The notes under the pieces were generated by a model. The model had not been told where the DNA came from. It did no database searches and saw nothing but the letters and a program-made list of their open reading frames with translations. The position numbers and the translations under genes were made by a program. From positions 4,836,001 to 4,900,000 of the forward strand of contig NZ_JAUSWV010000002.1 of the NCBI RefSeq assembly GCF_030815485.1: DNA of 64,000 bases. Direction: 5' to 3'. Positions 45,806-54,497 of this stretch are shown piece after piece (the first letter of the stretch is position 1; each line of letters opens with the position of its first letter). The DNA is from Streptomyces rishiriensis (GTDB taxonomy: Bacteria > Actinomycetota > Actinomycetes > Streptomycetales > Streptomycetaceae).

Positions 45806-47128
45806 CTACGCGATGTGGTCCTCCTCCAGCTCCGCCGTGTGGCGGTTCTGGAAGCGCATGACCATGCGCTTGGCCTCGGCGTCCGCGACGGGGACGCCGT
45901 AGGTCGCCTCGACGTTGTCGCTGAACTGGCTCGGGGTCGGGTAGCTGCCGTTGATCGACTGCTTGAAGACCTGGTAGTACGACTCCTCGTCCGGCTCGAT
46001 CAGCGGGGTGCCGCCGCCCTCACCGAGCTCACGGCTGCGGCCGGGACCCACCGGGATGGGGAACGAACCGGTCTCCTCGGGGGAGGGCTCCTGCGCCGGA
46101 GGCTCCTCCTGGTACTGGTCCTGGTACTGCTCGGCCTGCTGCTGCTCCTCGTACCACTGGGCGTACTGCTCCGAGGGGTCGTACGTGGGGTCGTAGCCCC
46201 CCTGGTACGCGACCTCGTGCGGCGCCTGGAACCACGGGCTCGGCTCCTCCTCCGCGGGCGCGGGGGCGGGCGCAGGGCCGACCTGCTGTGCCTGCTGCTG
46301 AGCCTGCTGCGGCGCCTGGGTCTGCTGCGGCGCCGGAGCCGCCTCGACGGCCCGGACGCCCGCGCCGACCGGGGCGGCCGCCGTCAGCACCTGCTGGGGC
46401 GCGGCCGCCGCCGCCTGCACCGGAGGGAGCAGGGCCGGCTCGATGCCCGCCGCCGCCAGACCCGCCGGGGCGGTCTCCGCCAGCGGAACGCCGTAACGGG
46501 CCAGCCGCAGCGGCATCAGCGACTCCACCGGGGCCTTGCGGCGCCAGGCGCGACCGAAGCGGGAACGCAGCCTCGCCTGATAGACGAGACGTTCCTGCTC
46601 CAGCTTGATCACCTGTTCGTAGGAGCGCAGCTCCCACAGCTTCATCCGCCGCCAGAGCAGGAAGGTGGGCAGCGGGGAGAGCAGCCAGCGCGTGAGCCGC
46701 ACGCCCTCCATGTGCTTGTCGGCCGTGATGTCCGCGATCCGGCCGATCGCGTGCCGGGCGGCCTCGACGGACACCACGAACAGGATCGGGATCACCGCGT
46801 GCATCCCCGTGCCCAGCGGGTCCGGCCAGGCCGCCGCGCCGTTGAAGGCGATCGTCGCCGCCGTCAGCAGCCACGCCGTCTGCCGCAGCAGCGGGAAGGG
46901 GATGCGGATCCAGGTCAGCAGCAGATCCAGGGCCAGCAGGACGCAGATACCCGCGTCGATGCCGATCGGGAACACGTACGAGAAGTTCCCGAAGCCCTTC
47001 TCGAGGGCCAGTTCCCGGACGGCCGCGTACGAACCGGCGAAGCCGATGCCGGCGATGACCACGGCGCCGGCCACGACCACGCCGATGAGAACGCGGTGCG
47101 TCCGGGTCAGCTGTATTGGCGCGGACAC
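45806..47128 (-). CDS. DUF2637 (SpdB-like) membrane protein
   Basis: This 440-residue protein has four membrane helices in the first 160 residues (VLIGVVVAGAVVIAGIGFAG, then three more), a cytoplasmic basic segment, a long Gln/Ala/Pro linker with QAQQQAQQ repeats, and a C-terminal HTH-like end (SDNVEATYGVPVADAEAKRM). The layout is that of DUF2637/SpdB-like Streptomyces membrane proteins. SpdB is linked to plasmid spread, but a role here is unknown. GTG 47128 follows GGGGAGG. It is convergent with lysS. Confidence 0.85.
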   Translation of the reverse strand: MSAPIQLTRTHRVLIGVVVAGAVVIAGIGFAGSYAAVRELALEKGFGNFSYVFPIGIDAGICVLLALDLLLTWIRIPFPLLRQTAWLLTAATIAFNGAAAWPDPLGTGMHAVIPILFVVSVEAARHAIGRIADITADKHMEGVRLTRWLLSPLPTFLLWRRMKLWELRSYEQVIKLEQERLVYQARLRSRFGRAWRRKAPVESLMPLRLARYGVPLAETAPAGLAAAGIEPALLPPVQAAAAAPQQVLTAAAPVGAGVRAVEAAPAPQQTQAPQQAQQQAQQVGPAPAPAPAEEEPSPWFQAPHEVAYQGGYDPTYDPSEQYAQWYEEQQQAEQYQDQYQEEPPAQEPSPEETGSFPIPVGPGRSRELGEGGGTPLIEPDEESYYQVFKQSINGSYPTPSQFSDNVEATYGVPVADAEAKRMVMRFQNRHTAELEEDHIA

Positions 47129-47204
47129 CCGTACTCCCCTCCCCTTGCCTGTTCTTGCGCGCAACAGGGTGGCACATGTGTGCGGCGAACGCGTTGCCGG
47201 ATCG

Positions 47205-48176
47205 TCAGCTCTTCGCGGAGGCGGACGCCTTCGGGGCTGCCGCGGCCGCCTTGGAGGCCGTCGCCTTCGGGGTCGCCGACGACGACTTGGAGGGCGTCGC
47301 CTTCGGGGCGGCCGAGGCCGACGTGGAGGGGGACGGGCTCGTGGCCGACGGGTCCGAACCGCCGCCGCCACCCTCGCCGTTGGCCGACCGCACCGCGGCC
47401 ACCGCTTCCTTGGCCGCCTTCTCCGCCGACTTCGTCAGGGTCTCCGCGCTCGGCGACTTGTCGCCCGCCAGACCGGCACCGTTGTAGTCGAGCGTGAGCA
47501 CCACATTCTCGACGCGGACCACGACCGTCTGCTGCTTGAAGGCGCCCTCCGTCTTCTTCAGGTCGTAGCGCACCGACGTCGCCTCGTCACCCGTCGCGGT
47601 CACCGGCGCCGACTTGACGTTCTTCGCGCCCGTCACCGCCTGGGCGTCCTTGACCTGCTTCGCGTAGTACGTCTTCGCCTGCGACTCGCCGTCACCGGTC
47701 GTCGCGTCCGACTCGAAGCGCAGCAGCGAAACGTTCAGCCACCGGAACTGCGAGCCCTTCACACCCTTGTTGGCCAGGCTGGACCAGGAACAACTGGCCC
47801 GGGCCGCGGTGTCGCTGGACGTCCCCTCCTTGCCCGAGGCCGCCCCCTTCGGCACCAGCTCCGTCAGGGTCTTCCTGGTCACCACCGCACACGCCTCGGG
47901 CAGCGTCCTGTACGCCGCCGCCTGCACGGTCGGCGCGGCGCTCGCCGTCGAGCCGGCGCCGGAACCGGAGCCGGTGGAGGCGCTGGTGTCCTTCGCGTCG
48001 TCTCCCGAGCCGGAGTCCGAGGAGCAGCCCGCGGCGATCAGCATCACCGGGACGGCGACCGCCGCGGCCAGGAGGCGGTTCAGCCCTCCGGCACGGTTCA
48101 CTCGCTCGGCACGCTGCTCGCGCTGGTCAAACTGGCCGTCTCGCTGGGCTCGTCGCTGCATGGTTCCTTCACTCAT
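47205..48176 (-). CDS. DUF3558-like lipoprotein, downstream copy
   Basis: This 323-residue lipoprotein has a charged N-terminal tail (1-30), a signal helix and lipobox (VPVMLIAAGCSS), and a domain with LPEACAVVTRKTLTELVP characteristic of DUF3558. The C-terminal third is a Lys/Ala/Ser repeat (KATPSKSSSATPKATASKAA) that could associate with the wall. Start ATG 48176 or 48161; the latter has AAGGA close upstream. It is the second of two adjacent related genes on this strand. Confidence 0.8.
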   Translation of the reverse strand: MSEGTMQRRAQRDGQFDQREQRAERVNRAGGLNRLLAAAVAVPVMLIAAGCSSDSGSGDDAKDTSASTGSGSGAGSTASAAPTVQAAAYRTLPEACAVVTRKTLTELVPKGAASGKEGTSSDTAARASCSWSSLANKGVKGSQFRWLNVSLLRFESDATTGDGESQAKTYYAKQVKDAQAVTGAKNVKSAPVTATGDEATSVRYDLKKTEGAFKQQTVVVRVENVVLTLDYNGAGLAGDKSPSAETLTKSAEKAAKEAVAAVRSANGEGGGGGSDPSATSPSPSTSASAAPKATPSKSSSATPKATASKAAAAAPKASASAKS

Positions 48177-48294
48177 GACGCTCGTGGTTCCTGCGGTCGG
48201 ATCGGGTCCGAGGGGCCACGGTAGTCGGTGAAGAAGCTGTGCGGTTCCGCTTCGAGGGCTTTGCGGGCGGGGCGCGAACCGGGCCGAAGTACCC

Positions 48295-49128
48295 TCAGCC
48301 GGCCAGGGAGTCGGCGAGCTGCGCGGCCAGTTTCCGGGCCTTGTCCTGCATTTCCTCGCTGTCCGGCACCGTGCCGACGGTCGCCGGCTGCTCCTCGTAC
48401 CGGATGGTCACCATGACGTTGGACGTGCGGAACGCCACAGTCACCGTGCGCTGTTTGGCCGTCGAACCGGAGCTGCTGAGCGCGTCGTCGACGAACGCCT
48501 CGTCGCCCAGGTCCTCCAGGAGGCGGGGCTGGAGTTCGGCCGGGGGAACGGTGGACGAAGCCGAGGGCGAGACGGAGGACGAGGCGCCCGGGGAGGGCGA
48601 GGTCGTCGTCGAGGGGGAGGGGCTCGGGCTCGTGGTGGGGGAGCCGGTCGCAGCGCCGGTGGTGGTGGAGGCGGCGGGCGCCGGAAGGTCGGCCGCCGTC
48701 ACCTTCTGCGCGAAGAGGGTCTCGGCCTGGTTGTCGTCGCTGACGGCGTTGTCGTACGAGACGACCCGCTCGAAGTCGACGAGGAGATGGTCGGTGGCGT
48801 CCGTCGACTCCACCTTCCAACGGCAGCCCACCTTGCGGTCCGTGTCGAACGTCTGGGTCGCCTCGCCCGCGTAGGCCGTGTCGCGCTGCGCCTCGTCGGC
48901 GAGCTGCTTGATGCCGGGCAGGAGCGAGTCGAGGGTGGACCGGCTCACCACCCCGCAGGCCTCGGGAAGCGTGTCGTACTTGCCGGGCTGCGCGACGGCG
49001 GCGGTCGTTCCCGCGTCGCCCGGGTTGGAGTTGTCCGTCGAGCCGCCCTCGTCCGAACCGCCGGTGCAGCCGGCCAGCAGCGCCGCGAGGAGCGCGACGA
49101 CGCCGGGTACGTATGCCGTCCGCTGCAC
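48295..49128 (-). CDS. DUF3558-like lipoprotein, upstream copy
   Basis: This 277-residue lipoprotein starts MQRTAYVPGVVALLAALLAG with lipobox Cys in LLAGCTGG. The domain LPEACGVVSRSTLDSLLPG parallels the downstream gene, so the pair arose by duplication. A Thr/Ser/Pro-rich segment near residues 160-200 separates two domain halves. Both are presumably exported and membrane-tethered. DUF3558 has no established function. The divergent upstream gene is rtcB. Confidence 0.85.
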   Translation of the reverse strand: MQRTAYVPGVVALLAALLAGCTGGSDEGGSTDNSNPGDAGTTAAVAQPGKYDTLPEACGVVSRSTLDSLLPGIKQLADEAQRDTAYAGEATQTFDTDRKVGCRWKVESTDATDHLLVDFERVVSYDNAVSDDNQAETLFAQKVTAADLPAPAASTTTGAATGSPTTSPSPSPSTTTSPSPGASSSVSPSASSTVPPAELQPRLLEDLGDEAFVDDALSSSGSTAKQRTVTVAFRTSNVMVTIRYEEQPATVGTVPDSEEMQDKARKLAAQLADSLAG

Positions 49129-49331
49129 GGTCGGCTCCTCTCGACAAGTCGGGTGAAGTGAGCGGCCCGGTGTCCCCGCTGGTTATTCGCTTGCCGGGCG
49201 GGGGCGGCCCCTGGAGACAATGTGTATCGCACGTGGAGCTGTGGATGCCGGTCCGCTGTCCTTTTCGTTGACCTTGGCACCAGTTTTGCGATCTAAGGCT
49301 TTTGTGTTCAATCCGGGGGAATGAGGACGAT

Positions 49332-50525
49332 ATGTCGTACGTAGAAATGCAGGGCGCGAAGGTACCCATCCGTATGTGGGCCGACCCGGCGTCGGTCGAG
49401 GAAGGTGCGCTCCAGCAGCTGCGGAACGTGGCGACCCTGCCGTGGATCAAGGGACTGGCGGTCATGCCGGACGTCCACTACGGCAAGGGCGCGACGGTCG
49501 GCTCGGTCATCGCGATGCAGGGCGCCGTCTGTCCCGCGGCGGTGGGGGTCGACATCGGCTGCGGGATGTCCGCGGTGAAGACCTCGCTCACGGCGAACGA
49601 CCTTCCCGGCGATCTCTCCCGGCTCCGTTCGAAGATCGAGCAGGCGATCCCGGTGGGCCGCGGGATGCACGACACCGCTGTCGAGCCGGACCGGTTCCAC
49701 GGGCTGGCCACCGGCGGGTGGGACGACTTCTGGGGGCGGTTCGACGGGGTCGCGGACGCGGTGAAGTTCCGTGAGGAGCGGGCCGTGAAGCAGATGGGGA
49801 CCCTTGGCGGGGGCAACCATTTCGTCGAGGTATGCACGGATACGACCGGTGCTGTCTGGCTGATGCTGCACTCCGGTTCCCGGAACATCGGCAAGGAACT
49901 CGCCGAGTTCCACATCGGGGTGGCCCAGAAGCTCCCGCACAACCAGGGCCTGATCGACCGCGATCTCGCCGTCTTCGTCGCGGACACCCCGCAGATGGCG
50001 GCCTACCGCAACGACCTGTTCTGGGCCCAGGAGTACGCGAAGTACAACCGCACGCTCATGATGGCGCTCCTGAAGGACGTGATCCGCAAGGAGTTCAAGA
50101 AGGCGAAGCCGGCCTTCGAGCGGGAGATCAGCGCACACCACAACTACGTCGCCGAGGAGCGCTACGACGGGATGGATCTGCTGGTGACCCGCAAGGGCGC
50201 GATCCGGGCCGGCTCCGGCGAGTTCGGCATCATCCCGGGTTCGATGGGCACCGGCTCGTACATCGTGAAGGGTCTCGGCAACGAGAAGGCCTTCAACTCG
50301 GCCTCGCACGGCGCGGGTCGGCGGATGAGCCGTAACGCCGCCAAGCGCCGCTTCTCGACGCAGGACCTGGAGGAGCAGACGCGGGGCGTGGAGTGCCGTA
50401 AGGACTCCGGCGTCGTGGACGAGATCCCGGCCGCCTACAAACCGATCGAGCAGGTCATCGATCAGCAGCGGGACCTGGTCGAGGTCGTGGCGAAGCTCAA
50501 GCAGGTCGTCTGTGTGAAGGGCTGA
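49332..50525 (+). CDS. rtcB: RtcB-family RNA ligase
   Basis: RtcB joins RNA 2',3'-cyclic phosphate and 5'-OH ends with GTP and Mn. The 397-residue length is shorter than E. coli-type RtcB. Conserved blocks are visible: MPDVHYGKGATVGSVIAM, the metal Cys in GVDIGCGMSA, GGGNHFVEV, and the GMP-accepting His H326 in SASHGAGRRMSR. ATG 49332 follows GAGGA. It is monogenic here, with no archease or RtcR gene next to it. The physiological target RNA is unknown. Confidence 0.93.
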   Translation: MSYVEMQGAKVPIRMWADPASVEEGALQQLRNVATLPWIKGLAVMPDVHYGKGATVGSVIAMQGAVCPAAVGVDIGCGMSAVKTSLTANDLPGDLSRLRSKIEQAIPVGRGMHDTAVEPDRFHGLATGGWDDFWGRFDGVADAVKFREERAVKQMGTLGGGNHFVEVCTDTTGAVWLMLHSGSRNIGKELAEFHIGVAQKLPHNQGLIDRDLAVFVADTPQMAAYRNDLFWAQEYAKYNRTLMMALLKDVIRKEFKKAKPAFEREISAHHNYVAEERYDGMDLLVTRKGAIRAGSGEFGIIPGSMGTGSYIVKGLGNEKAFNSASHGAGRRMSRNAAKRRFSTQDLEEQTRGVECRKDSGVVDEIPAAYKPIEQVIDQQRDLVEVVAKLKQVVCVKG

Positions 50526-50555
50526 CACCGCCGGCCGGCGGAAGAAGCCCGCCGG

Positions 50556-50590
50556 GGAGGGGCCCGAGCCGGTTCGGCAGGGGCCCCTCC
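50556..50590. terminator. Bidirectional terminator between rtcB and the phosphatase-acetyltransferase gene
   Basis: GGAGGGGCCC (50556-50565) pairs perfectly with GGGCCCCTCC (50581-50590), with an inner GCCG/CGGC helix. Both flanking genes converge here. Confidence 0.75.
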
Positions 50591-50600
50591 CGTCGCTCCT

Positions 50601-51857
50601 TCACCCGAGCCGCTTCTCCAGCAGGGTCACCGCGTACGGGCTTCCCGTCCCGCCTTCCTTCGCGCGCTGTTCGCCGACGACCGTGTAGCCCGCGGACTCG
50701 TAGTACGCGCGCAGGCGGGGGTTGGCGGAGAGGCAGTCGAGACGGGCGTACGGGCGGCCCGCCGCGGCGATGCGGGACTCGGCGTGGGCCAGCATCCTGC
50801 GGCCCGCGCCCGGTGGGGCGGTGTGCGGGGTCGTCATCAGGCGGTGGATGTAACCGGCCTCGGGCGGCCGGGGGCCCCAGGCGGCCGGGTCGTCCCACCA
50901 GAGTTCGAAGGCGCCCGCGACCACGCCGTCCGCGTACGTCAGCCAGACCTCGCCGTCGCGCATGCGGTCGACGAAGTGGGCCTCGGTCTTCTCGCCGGGC
51001 CGCCACTGCTCGATGCCCCGGGCCAGTTGCCACAGGGCCGCCGTGTCGCGCAGGCGGACCAGGAGGGGGGCGTCGAGCGGCTCCGCCCTGCGGTGGGTCA
51101 GCTCCGGCCAGGTCGTGGGCACCGGTTCCAGAAGGCGGGCGCGCAGGGTCGCCGACAGGGTCTCCGCGTCCATGCCGAGAGCCTGCGTCACATACGCCTC
51201 CACCGAGCCGTACCGGGCCCGCAGCGCCTCCAGGAACAGACGCATCACCGACTCGGGAGCCCGGCCGTAGGACGGCCACGCCGGGGAGCGGCCGTCGTTC
51301 CTCGCGCGCCAGTCGGCGAGCAGGGCCGGGGTCGCCAGTTCCGTCAGGGTGAAGTCCTCGATGATCACCTCGTCCGGCACGCCCAGCAGACCGAGGATCA
51401 GCGCCGCCAGCTGCCCGGTGCGGTCCTTGCCCGAGGCGCAGTGGAAGACCAGCCCCTCCTGCGCCTCGGCCACCAGCTCCAGGGCGGCCGCGATCTCCTT
51501 CGTGCCGTCCTGCGCCACCTCCATGAAGCGGGCGGAGAGATACGGGCCCGGGTCCACGTCGGCGGTCAACGCCGCCTGGTCGTAAGGGCGGTGCTCGATG
51601 CTGAGGTTGCGGTAGATGAAGGACCCGTGCTCCGGGACCCGGCCCCTCGCCTCCGCCTCCCAGGGGTGGCGGAGGTCGACCACCGTGCGGACGCCGAGGG
51701 CGAGGAAGCGGTCCCAGTCCGGGGTGTCCGGTCGCAGCTTGCCGAGCGAGTCCGCGCGGAACAGCCGGCCCGCGCGGACCCGGTGGCCACTGCTCGTCGG
51801 GTATCCGCCCAGGTCACGGAAGTTGTGCAGCGTCTCGAACGGTATGTGTCTGTCCAC
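50601..51857 (-). CDS. Tyrosine-phosphatase-like domain fused to a GNAT acetyltransferase
   Basis: This is one 418-residue chain with two enzyme domains. Residues about 1-245 form a PTP-like (Y_phosphatase3) domain with NFRDLGGYPTSSG and the P-loop CASGKDRTG (nucleophile C140, R146). Residues about 255-416 form a GNAT domain with the CoA loop PPGAGRRML (348-356) and ARLDCLSANPRLRAYYESAG near the substrate side. Both active sites look intact. The Y_phosphatase3 family includes phosphatases of phosphotyrosine or phosphoinositides. The fusion suggests one protein or small molecule is both dephosphorylated and acetylated, which is inference. Confidence 0.9.
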   Translation of the reverse strand: MDRHIPFETLHNFRDLGGYPTSSGHRVRAGRLFRADSLGKLRPDTPDWDRFLALGVRTVVDLRHPWEAEARGRVPEHGSFIYRNLSIEHRPYDQAALTADVDPGPYLSARFMEVAQDGTKEIAAALELVAEAQEGLVFHCASGKDRTGQLAALILGLLGVPDEVIIEDFTLTELATPALLADWRARNDGRSPAWPSYGRAPESVMRLFLEALRARYGSVEAYVTQALGMDAETLSATLRARLLEPVPTTWPELTHRRAEPLDAPLLVRLRDTAALWQLARGIEQWRPGEKTEAHFVDRMRDGEVWLTYADGVVAGAFELWWDDPAAWGPRPPEAGYIHRLMTTPHTAPPGAGRRMLAHAESRIAAAGRPYARLDCLSANPRLRAYYESAGYTVVGEQRAKEGGTGSPYAVTLLEKRLG

Positions 51858-51884
51858 GTGGAAGACCCTAAGGCGCGGCGGCCG

Positions 51885-52115
51885 TCACTTCGCGTGGCGT
51901 ACCGCGTAGATCATCACGAACGCCACGACATGGATGCCGAAGAGGAAGTAGGCCAGGAAGACCCACATGTGCCGCTCGTCCTTCGTCTCCCGGGCGAGAC
52001 GGCGCTGCTCCAGTGAGCGCTGTCCGGGCGACAGCTGTCCGGGAGGGGACTGTCCGGGAGGGAGCCGTTCGCTCGCGTCCGGGTCCCGGCCCGCGCCCTC
52101 CTCCTCGGCCGTCAC
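51885..52115 (-). CDS. Small single-helix membrane protein (DUF6126-like)
   Basis: This 76-residue protein has an acidic and Pro/Gln-rich N-terminus with PPGQSPPGQLSPGQRS repeats and one C-terminal helix (HMWVFLAYFLFGIHVVAFVM). The GTG start at 52113-52115 overlaps the stop of the SDR gene (GTGA), so it is translated by coupling. It matches small uncharacterised Streptomyces membrane proteins. A membrane tether for the SDR partner is conceivable, but unproven. Confidence 0.75.
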   Translation of the reverse strand: MTAEEEGAGRDPDASERLPPGQSPPGQLSPGQRSLEQRRLARETKDERHMWVFLAYFLFGIHVVAFVMIYAVRHAK

Positions 52116-52888
52116 AGTTCCCGGTGCACCTTCGTGTTGGACGCCTGGGCGCGGGGGCGCAGGACGAGCAGGTCGACGTTGACGTGGCTGGGGCGGGTGA
52201 CCGCCCACGCGATGGTCTCGGCCACGTCGGAGGCGGTGAGGGGTTCGGCGACGCCCTCGTAGACCTTGGCGGCCCTGTCCGCGTCGCCGCCGAAGCGGGT
52301 GAGGGCGAACTCGTCCGTCCTGACCATGCCGGGGGCGATCTCGATGACGCGGACCGGCAGGCCGACGATCTCCAGGCGGAGCGTCTCGGCGAGGACGTGG
52401 GCGCCGTGCTTGGCGGCGACATAGCCGCCGCCGCCCTCGTACGTCCCGTGCCCGGCGGTCGAGGACACCACCACGACGGTTCCGTCACCGCTCGCCACCA
52501 GCCTGGGAAGCAGGGCCTGGGTGACGTTGAGGGTGCCGAGGACGTTCGTCTCGTACATCGTGCGCCAGTCGGCCGGGTCGCCGGTGGCGACGGGGTCGGC
52601 GCCGAGCGCGCCGCCCGCGTTGTTGACGAGGACGCCGATCGTCTTGAAGGCGCTCGCGAACTCGTCGACCGCCGCTCGGTCCGTGACGTCCAGCTGGTAC
52701 GCCGTCGCGGAGCCGCCCGCCTGCGCGATCTCCTCGGCCAGCGCCTCGATGCGGTCCTTGCGGCGGGCGGTCAGGACGACCCGGTAACCGGCCGCGGCGA
52801 GCTGCCGGGCGGTGGCGGCGCCGATTCCGCTGCTCGCACCGGTCACGACGGCGATGCGGGAGGCGGCGGACGGTGCGGCGGTGGCCAT
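52112..52888 (-). CDS. Short-chain dehydrogenase/reductase
   Basis: This 258-residue classical SDR acts with NAD(P). It shows VVTGASSGIGAATA (about 13-26), NNAG, and the catalytic Tyr/Lys of YVAAK with a preceding Ser in VVSSTAG. The Arg after the glycine motif (RRKDR) suggests NADP preference. ATG 52888 follows GAGGAG. The substrate is unknown. It is co-translated with the tiny membrane protein gene. Confidence 0.88.
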   Translation of the reverse strand: MATAAPSAASRIAVVTGASSGIGAATARQLAAAGYRVVLTARRKDRIEALAEEIAQAGGSATAYQLDVTDRAAVDEFASAFKTIGVLVNNAGGALGADPVATGDPADWRTMYETNVLGTLNVTQALLPRLVASGDGTVVVVSSTAGHGTYEGGGGYVAAKHGAHVLAETLRLEIVGLPVRVIEIAPGMVRTDEFALTRFGGDADRAAKVYEGVAEPLTASDVAETIAWAVTRPSHVNVDLLVLRPRAQASNTKVHREL

Positions 52889-52955
52889 GGGCTGCTCCTC
52901 GTGCACGGTGGTGTTCGCTCGTTCGTACGACCGACTGCCGCCCAGGGTATCGGGG

Positions 52956-53294
52956 TCAGCCGCCGTTCCTCGGGGCCCACATGATCACGGCCATCCCGGC
53001 GAGACAGATCAGGGCGCCGGCCATGTCCCAGCGGTCGGGGCGGTAGCCGTCGGCGACCGCGCCCCAGAGCAGGGAGCCGGCCACGAAGACGCCGCCGTAC
53101 GCGGCGAGGACGCGGCCGAAGGGGGCGTCGGGCTGGAAGGTGGCGACGAAGCCGTACGCGCCGAGGGCGAGGACGCCGCCGGCCGCCCACAGCCAGCCGC
53201 GGTGCTCGCGCACGCCCTGCCAGACCAGCCAGGCGCCGCCGATCTCGAGGAGCGCGGCGACGAGGAACAGGGCGGCCGACCGGAAGATGAGCAT
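52956..53294 (-). CDS. YnfA-family small membrane protein
   Basis: This 112-residue protein has four hydrophobic helices, the pattern of the YnfA family of small multidrug-resistance-related proteins. The conserved stretch EIGGAWLVWQGVREHRG and the C-terminal DRWDMAGALICLAGMAVIMW fit the family. Whether it exports toxic compounds is unknown. Start ATG 53294. The gene is divergent from a secreted-protein gene. Confidence 0.88.
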   Translation of the reverse strand: MLIFRSAALFLVAALLEIGGAWLVWQGVREHRGWLWAAGGVLALGAYGFVATFQPDAPFGRVLAAYGGVFVAGSLLWGAVADGYRPDRWDMAGALICLAGMAVIMWAPRNGG

Positions 53295-53421
53295 GTGGGC
53301 AGCCTGGCACGGTCGGGTGCTGTCACCTGTTGGAGGGCGCCTGTCGGGCGCCCGGCGTGGGATACATCCCCTTCGTACCCGGCCCTTCGTACCGGGCCGT
53401 TTCCGATCGAGGAGTGGTGGC

Positions 53422-53949
53422 ATGCGCAGGATGCGGGTTCTCGCGGTGGTGGGCGCGGTACTGGGCATGACGTCGGCGATGGGGCCGGTGGGCGCGCCCG
53501 CGCAGGCGGCGGACGCGGCAGAGGCGGCAGGGGCGGTGTCGCGGGAGGCGACGGGTGAGGCGACCGAGGCGGATCTGTCGTACCACGGCTCCGCCGTCAT
53601 GCGCGGCGGCCGGGTCGACGTCCGGCTGACCCCGCGCAACCACGGTCCGGGGGACGTCTCCGACTCCACCGTGCGGCTGCGCTGGTCGGTGCCGTTGGCG
53701 CCCGGGGCGCAGCGGCTGCCGGCCGGCTGCGCGCGGACGGGCCGCCAGGAGGTGGTGTGCCGGACGGGGGCGCTGGCCGCGGACGGGCTGGGGGAGCGGA
53801 TCGCGATGCGGGTGTGGCTGCGGGGGCGGCCGACCGAGGTGACGATGGCCGTGGACACCCTGTGGGGCGGCGGGGCGGTGGACCGCAACCGGTCCAACGA
53901 CCGGCAGCAGGTGCTGGTCCTGGACACCGGGGACGCGTACTTCTTCTGA
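53422..53949 (+). CDS. Small secreted protein of unknown function
   Basis: This 175-residue protein has an N-terminal signal peptide (MRRMRVLAVVGAVLGMTSAM, cleavage near APAQA-ADA). The remaining 145 residues look beta-rich, with LSYHGSAVMRGGRVDVRLTP and two Cys (CARTG, VVCRTG) that could form a disulfide. No family is recognised; it resembles repeat-type surface proteins of actinomycetes in composition only. ATG 53422 follows CGAGGAG. No operon partner is visible. Confidence 0.75.
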   Translation: MRRMRVLAVVGAVLGMTSAMGPVGAPAQAADAAEAAGAVSREATGEATEADLSYHGSAVMRGGRVDVRLTPRNHGPGDVSDSTVRLRWSVPLAPGAQRLPAGCARTGRQEVVCRTGALAADGLGERIAMRVWLRGRPTEVTMAVDTLWGGGAVDRNRSNDRQQVLVLDTGDAYFF

Positions 53950-54017
53950 CGTCCGCGCGAGCGGGGCGTCGTACGATCTGCGGACGGCGCTGACGGCGGT
54001 GCCGACGAAGGGGTGCG

Positions 54018-54491
54018 ATGTCCGGGAACGTGCGCTCGCGGCTGCTGGCCGAGCTGGCCGTCGTGTCGCGTCGCTACGCGGCCGCGTACGCCCTGTTCAA
54101 CCAGGCTCTCGCCGACCGTCTCGGACTGCACCCGACGGACCTCCAGTGTCTGAACCTGCTGATGCTGGAGCGGGAGCCGGTGACGACGGGCCGGGTCGCC
54201 GGGCTGACGGGGCTGACCACCGGGTCGGCGACGCGGCTGGTGGACCGGCTGGAGAAGGCGGGTTACGTCGTCCGGGAGCGGGACGCGGCCGACCGGCGAC
54301 GGGTCCTCGTGGTGACGGTGCCGGAGCGGATCGCGGAGTTCACCGGGATGTGGGAGCGGCTGGGCGGCGACTGGACGCCGCTCTTCGAGGACCTGGGGGA
54401 CGACGAGCTCGCGGTGATCGTGCGGCACATGCGGCGCACGGTGGAGTTCGGCACGGAGCAGGTCGCACGCTTGCGGGAAGGCCGGGTCTAG
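54018..54491 (+). CDS. MarR-family transcriptional regulator
   Basis: This 157-residue winged-helix regulator has dimerisation helices at both ends and the DNA-reading helix in VAGLTGLTTGSATRLVDRLE, then a wing with RERDAADRRRVLVVTV. It is 7 bases upstream of the UPF0718 permease and probably controls it. The ligand is unknown. Start ATG 54018. Confidence 0.88.
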   Translation: MSGNVRSRLLAELAVVSRRYAAAYALFNQALADRLGLHPTDLQCLNLLMLEREPVTTGRVAGLTGLTTGSATRLVDRLEKAGYVVRERDAADRRRVLVVTVPERIAEFTGMWERLGGDWTPLFEDLGDDELAVIVRHMRRTVEFGTEQVARLREGRV

Positions 54492-54497
54492 GGCGGG

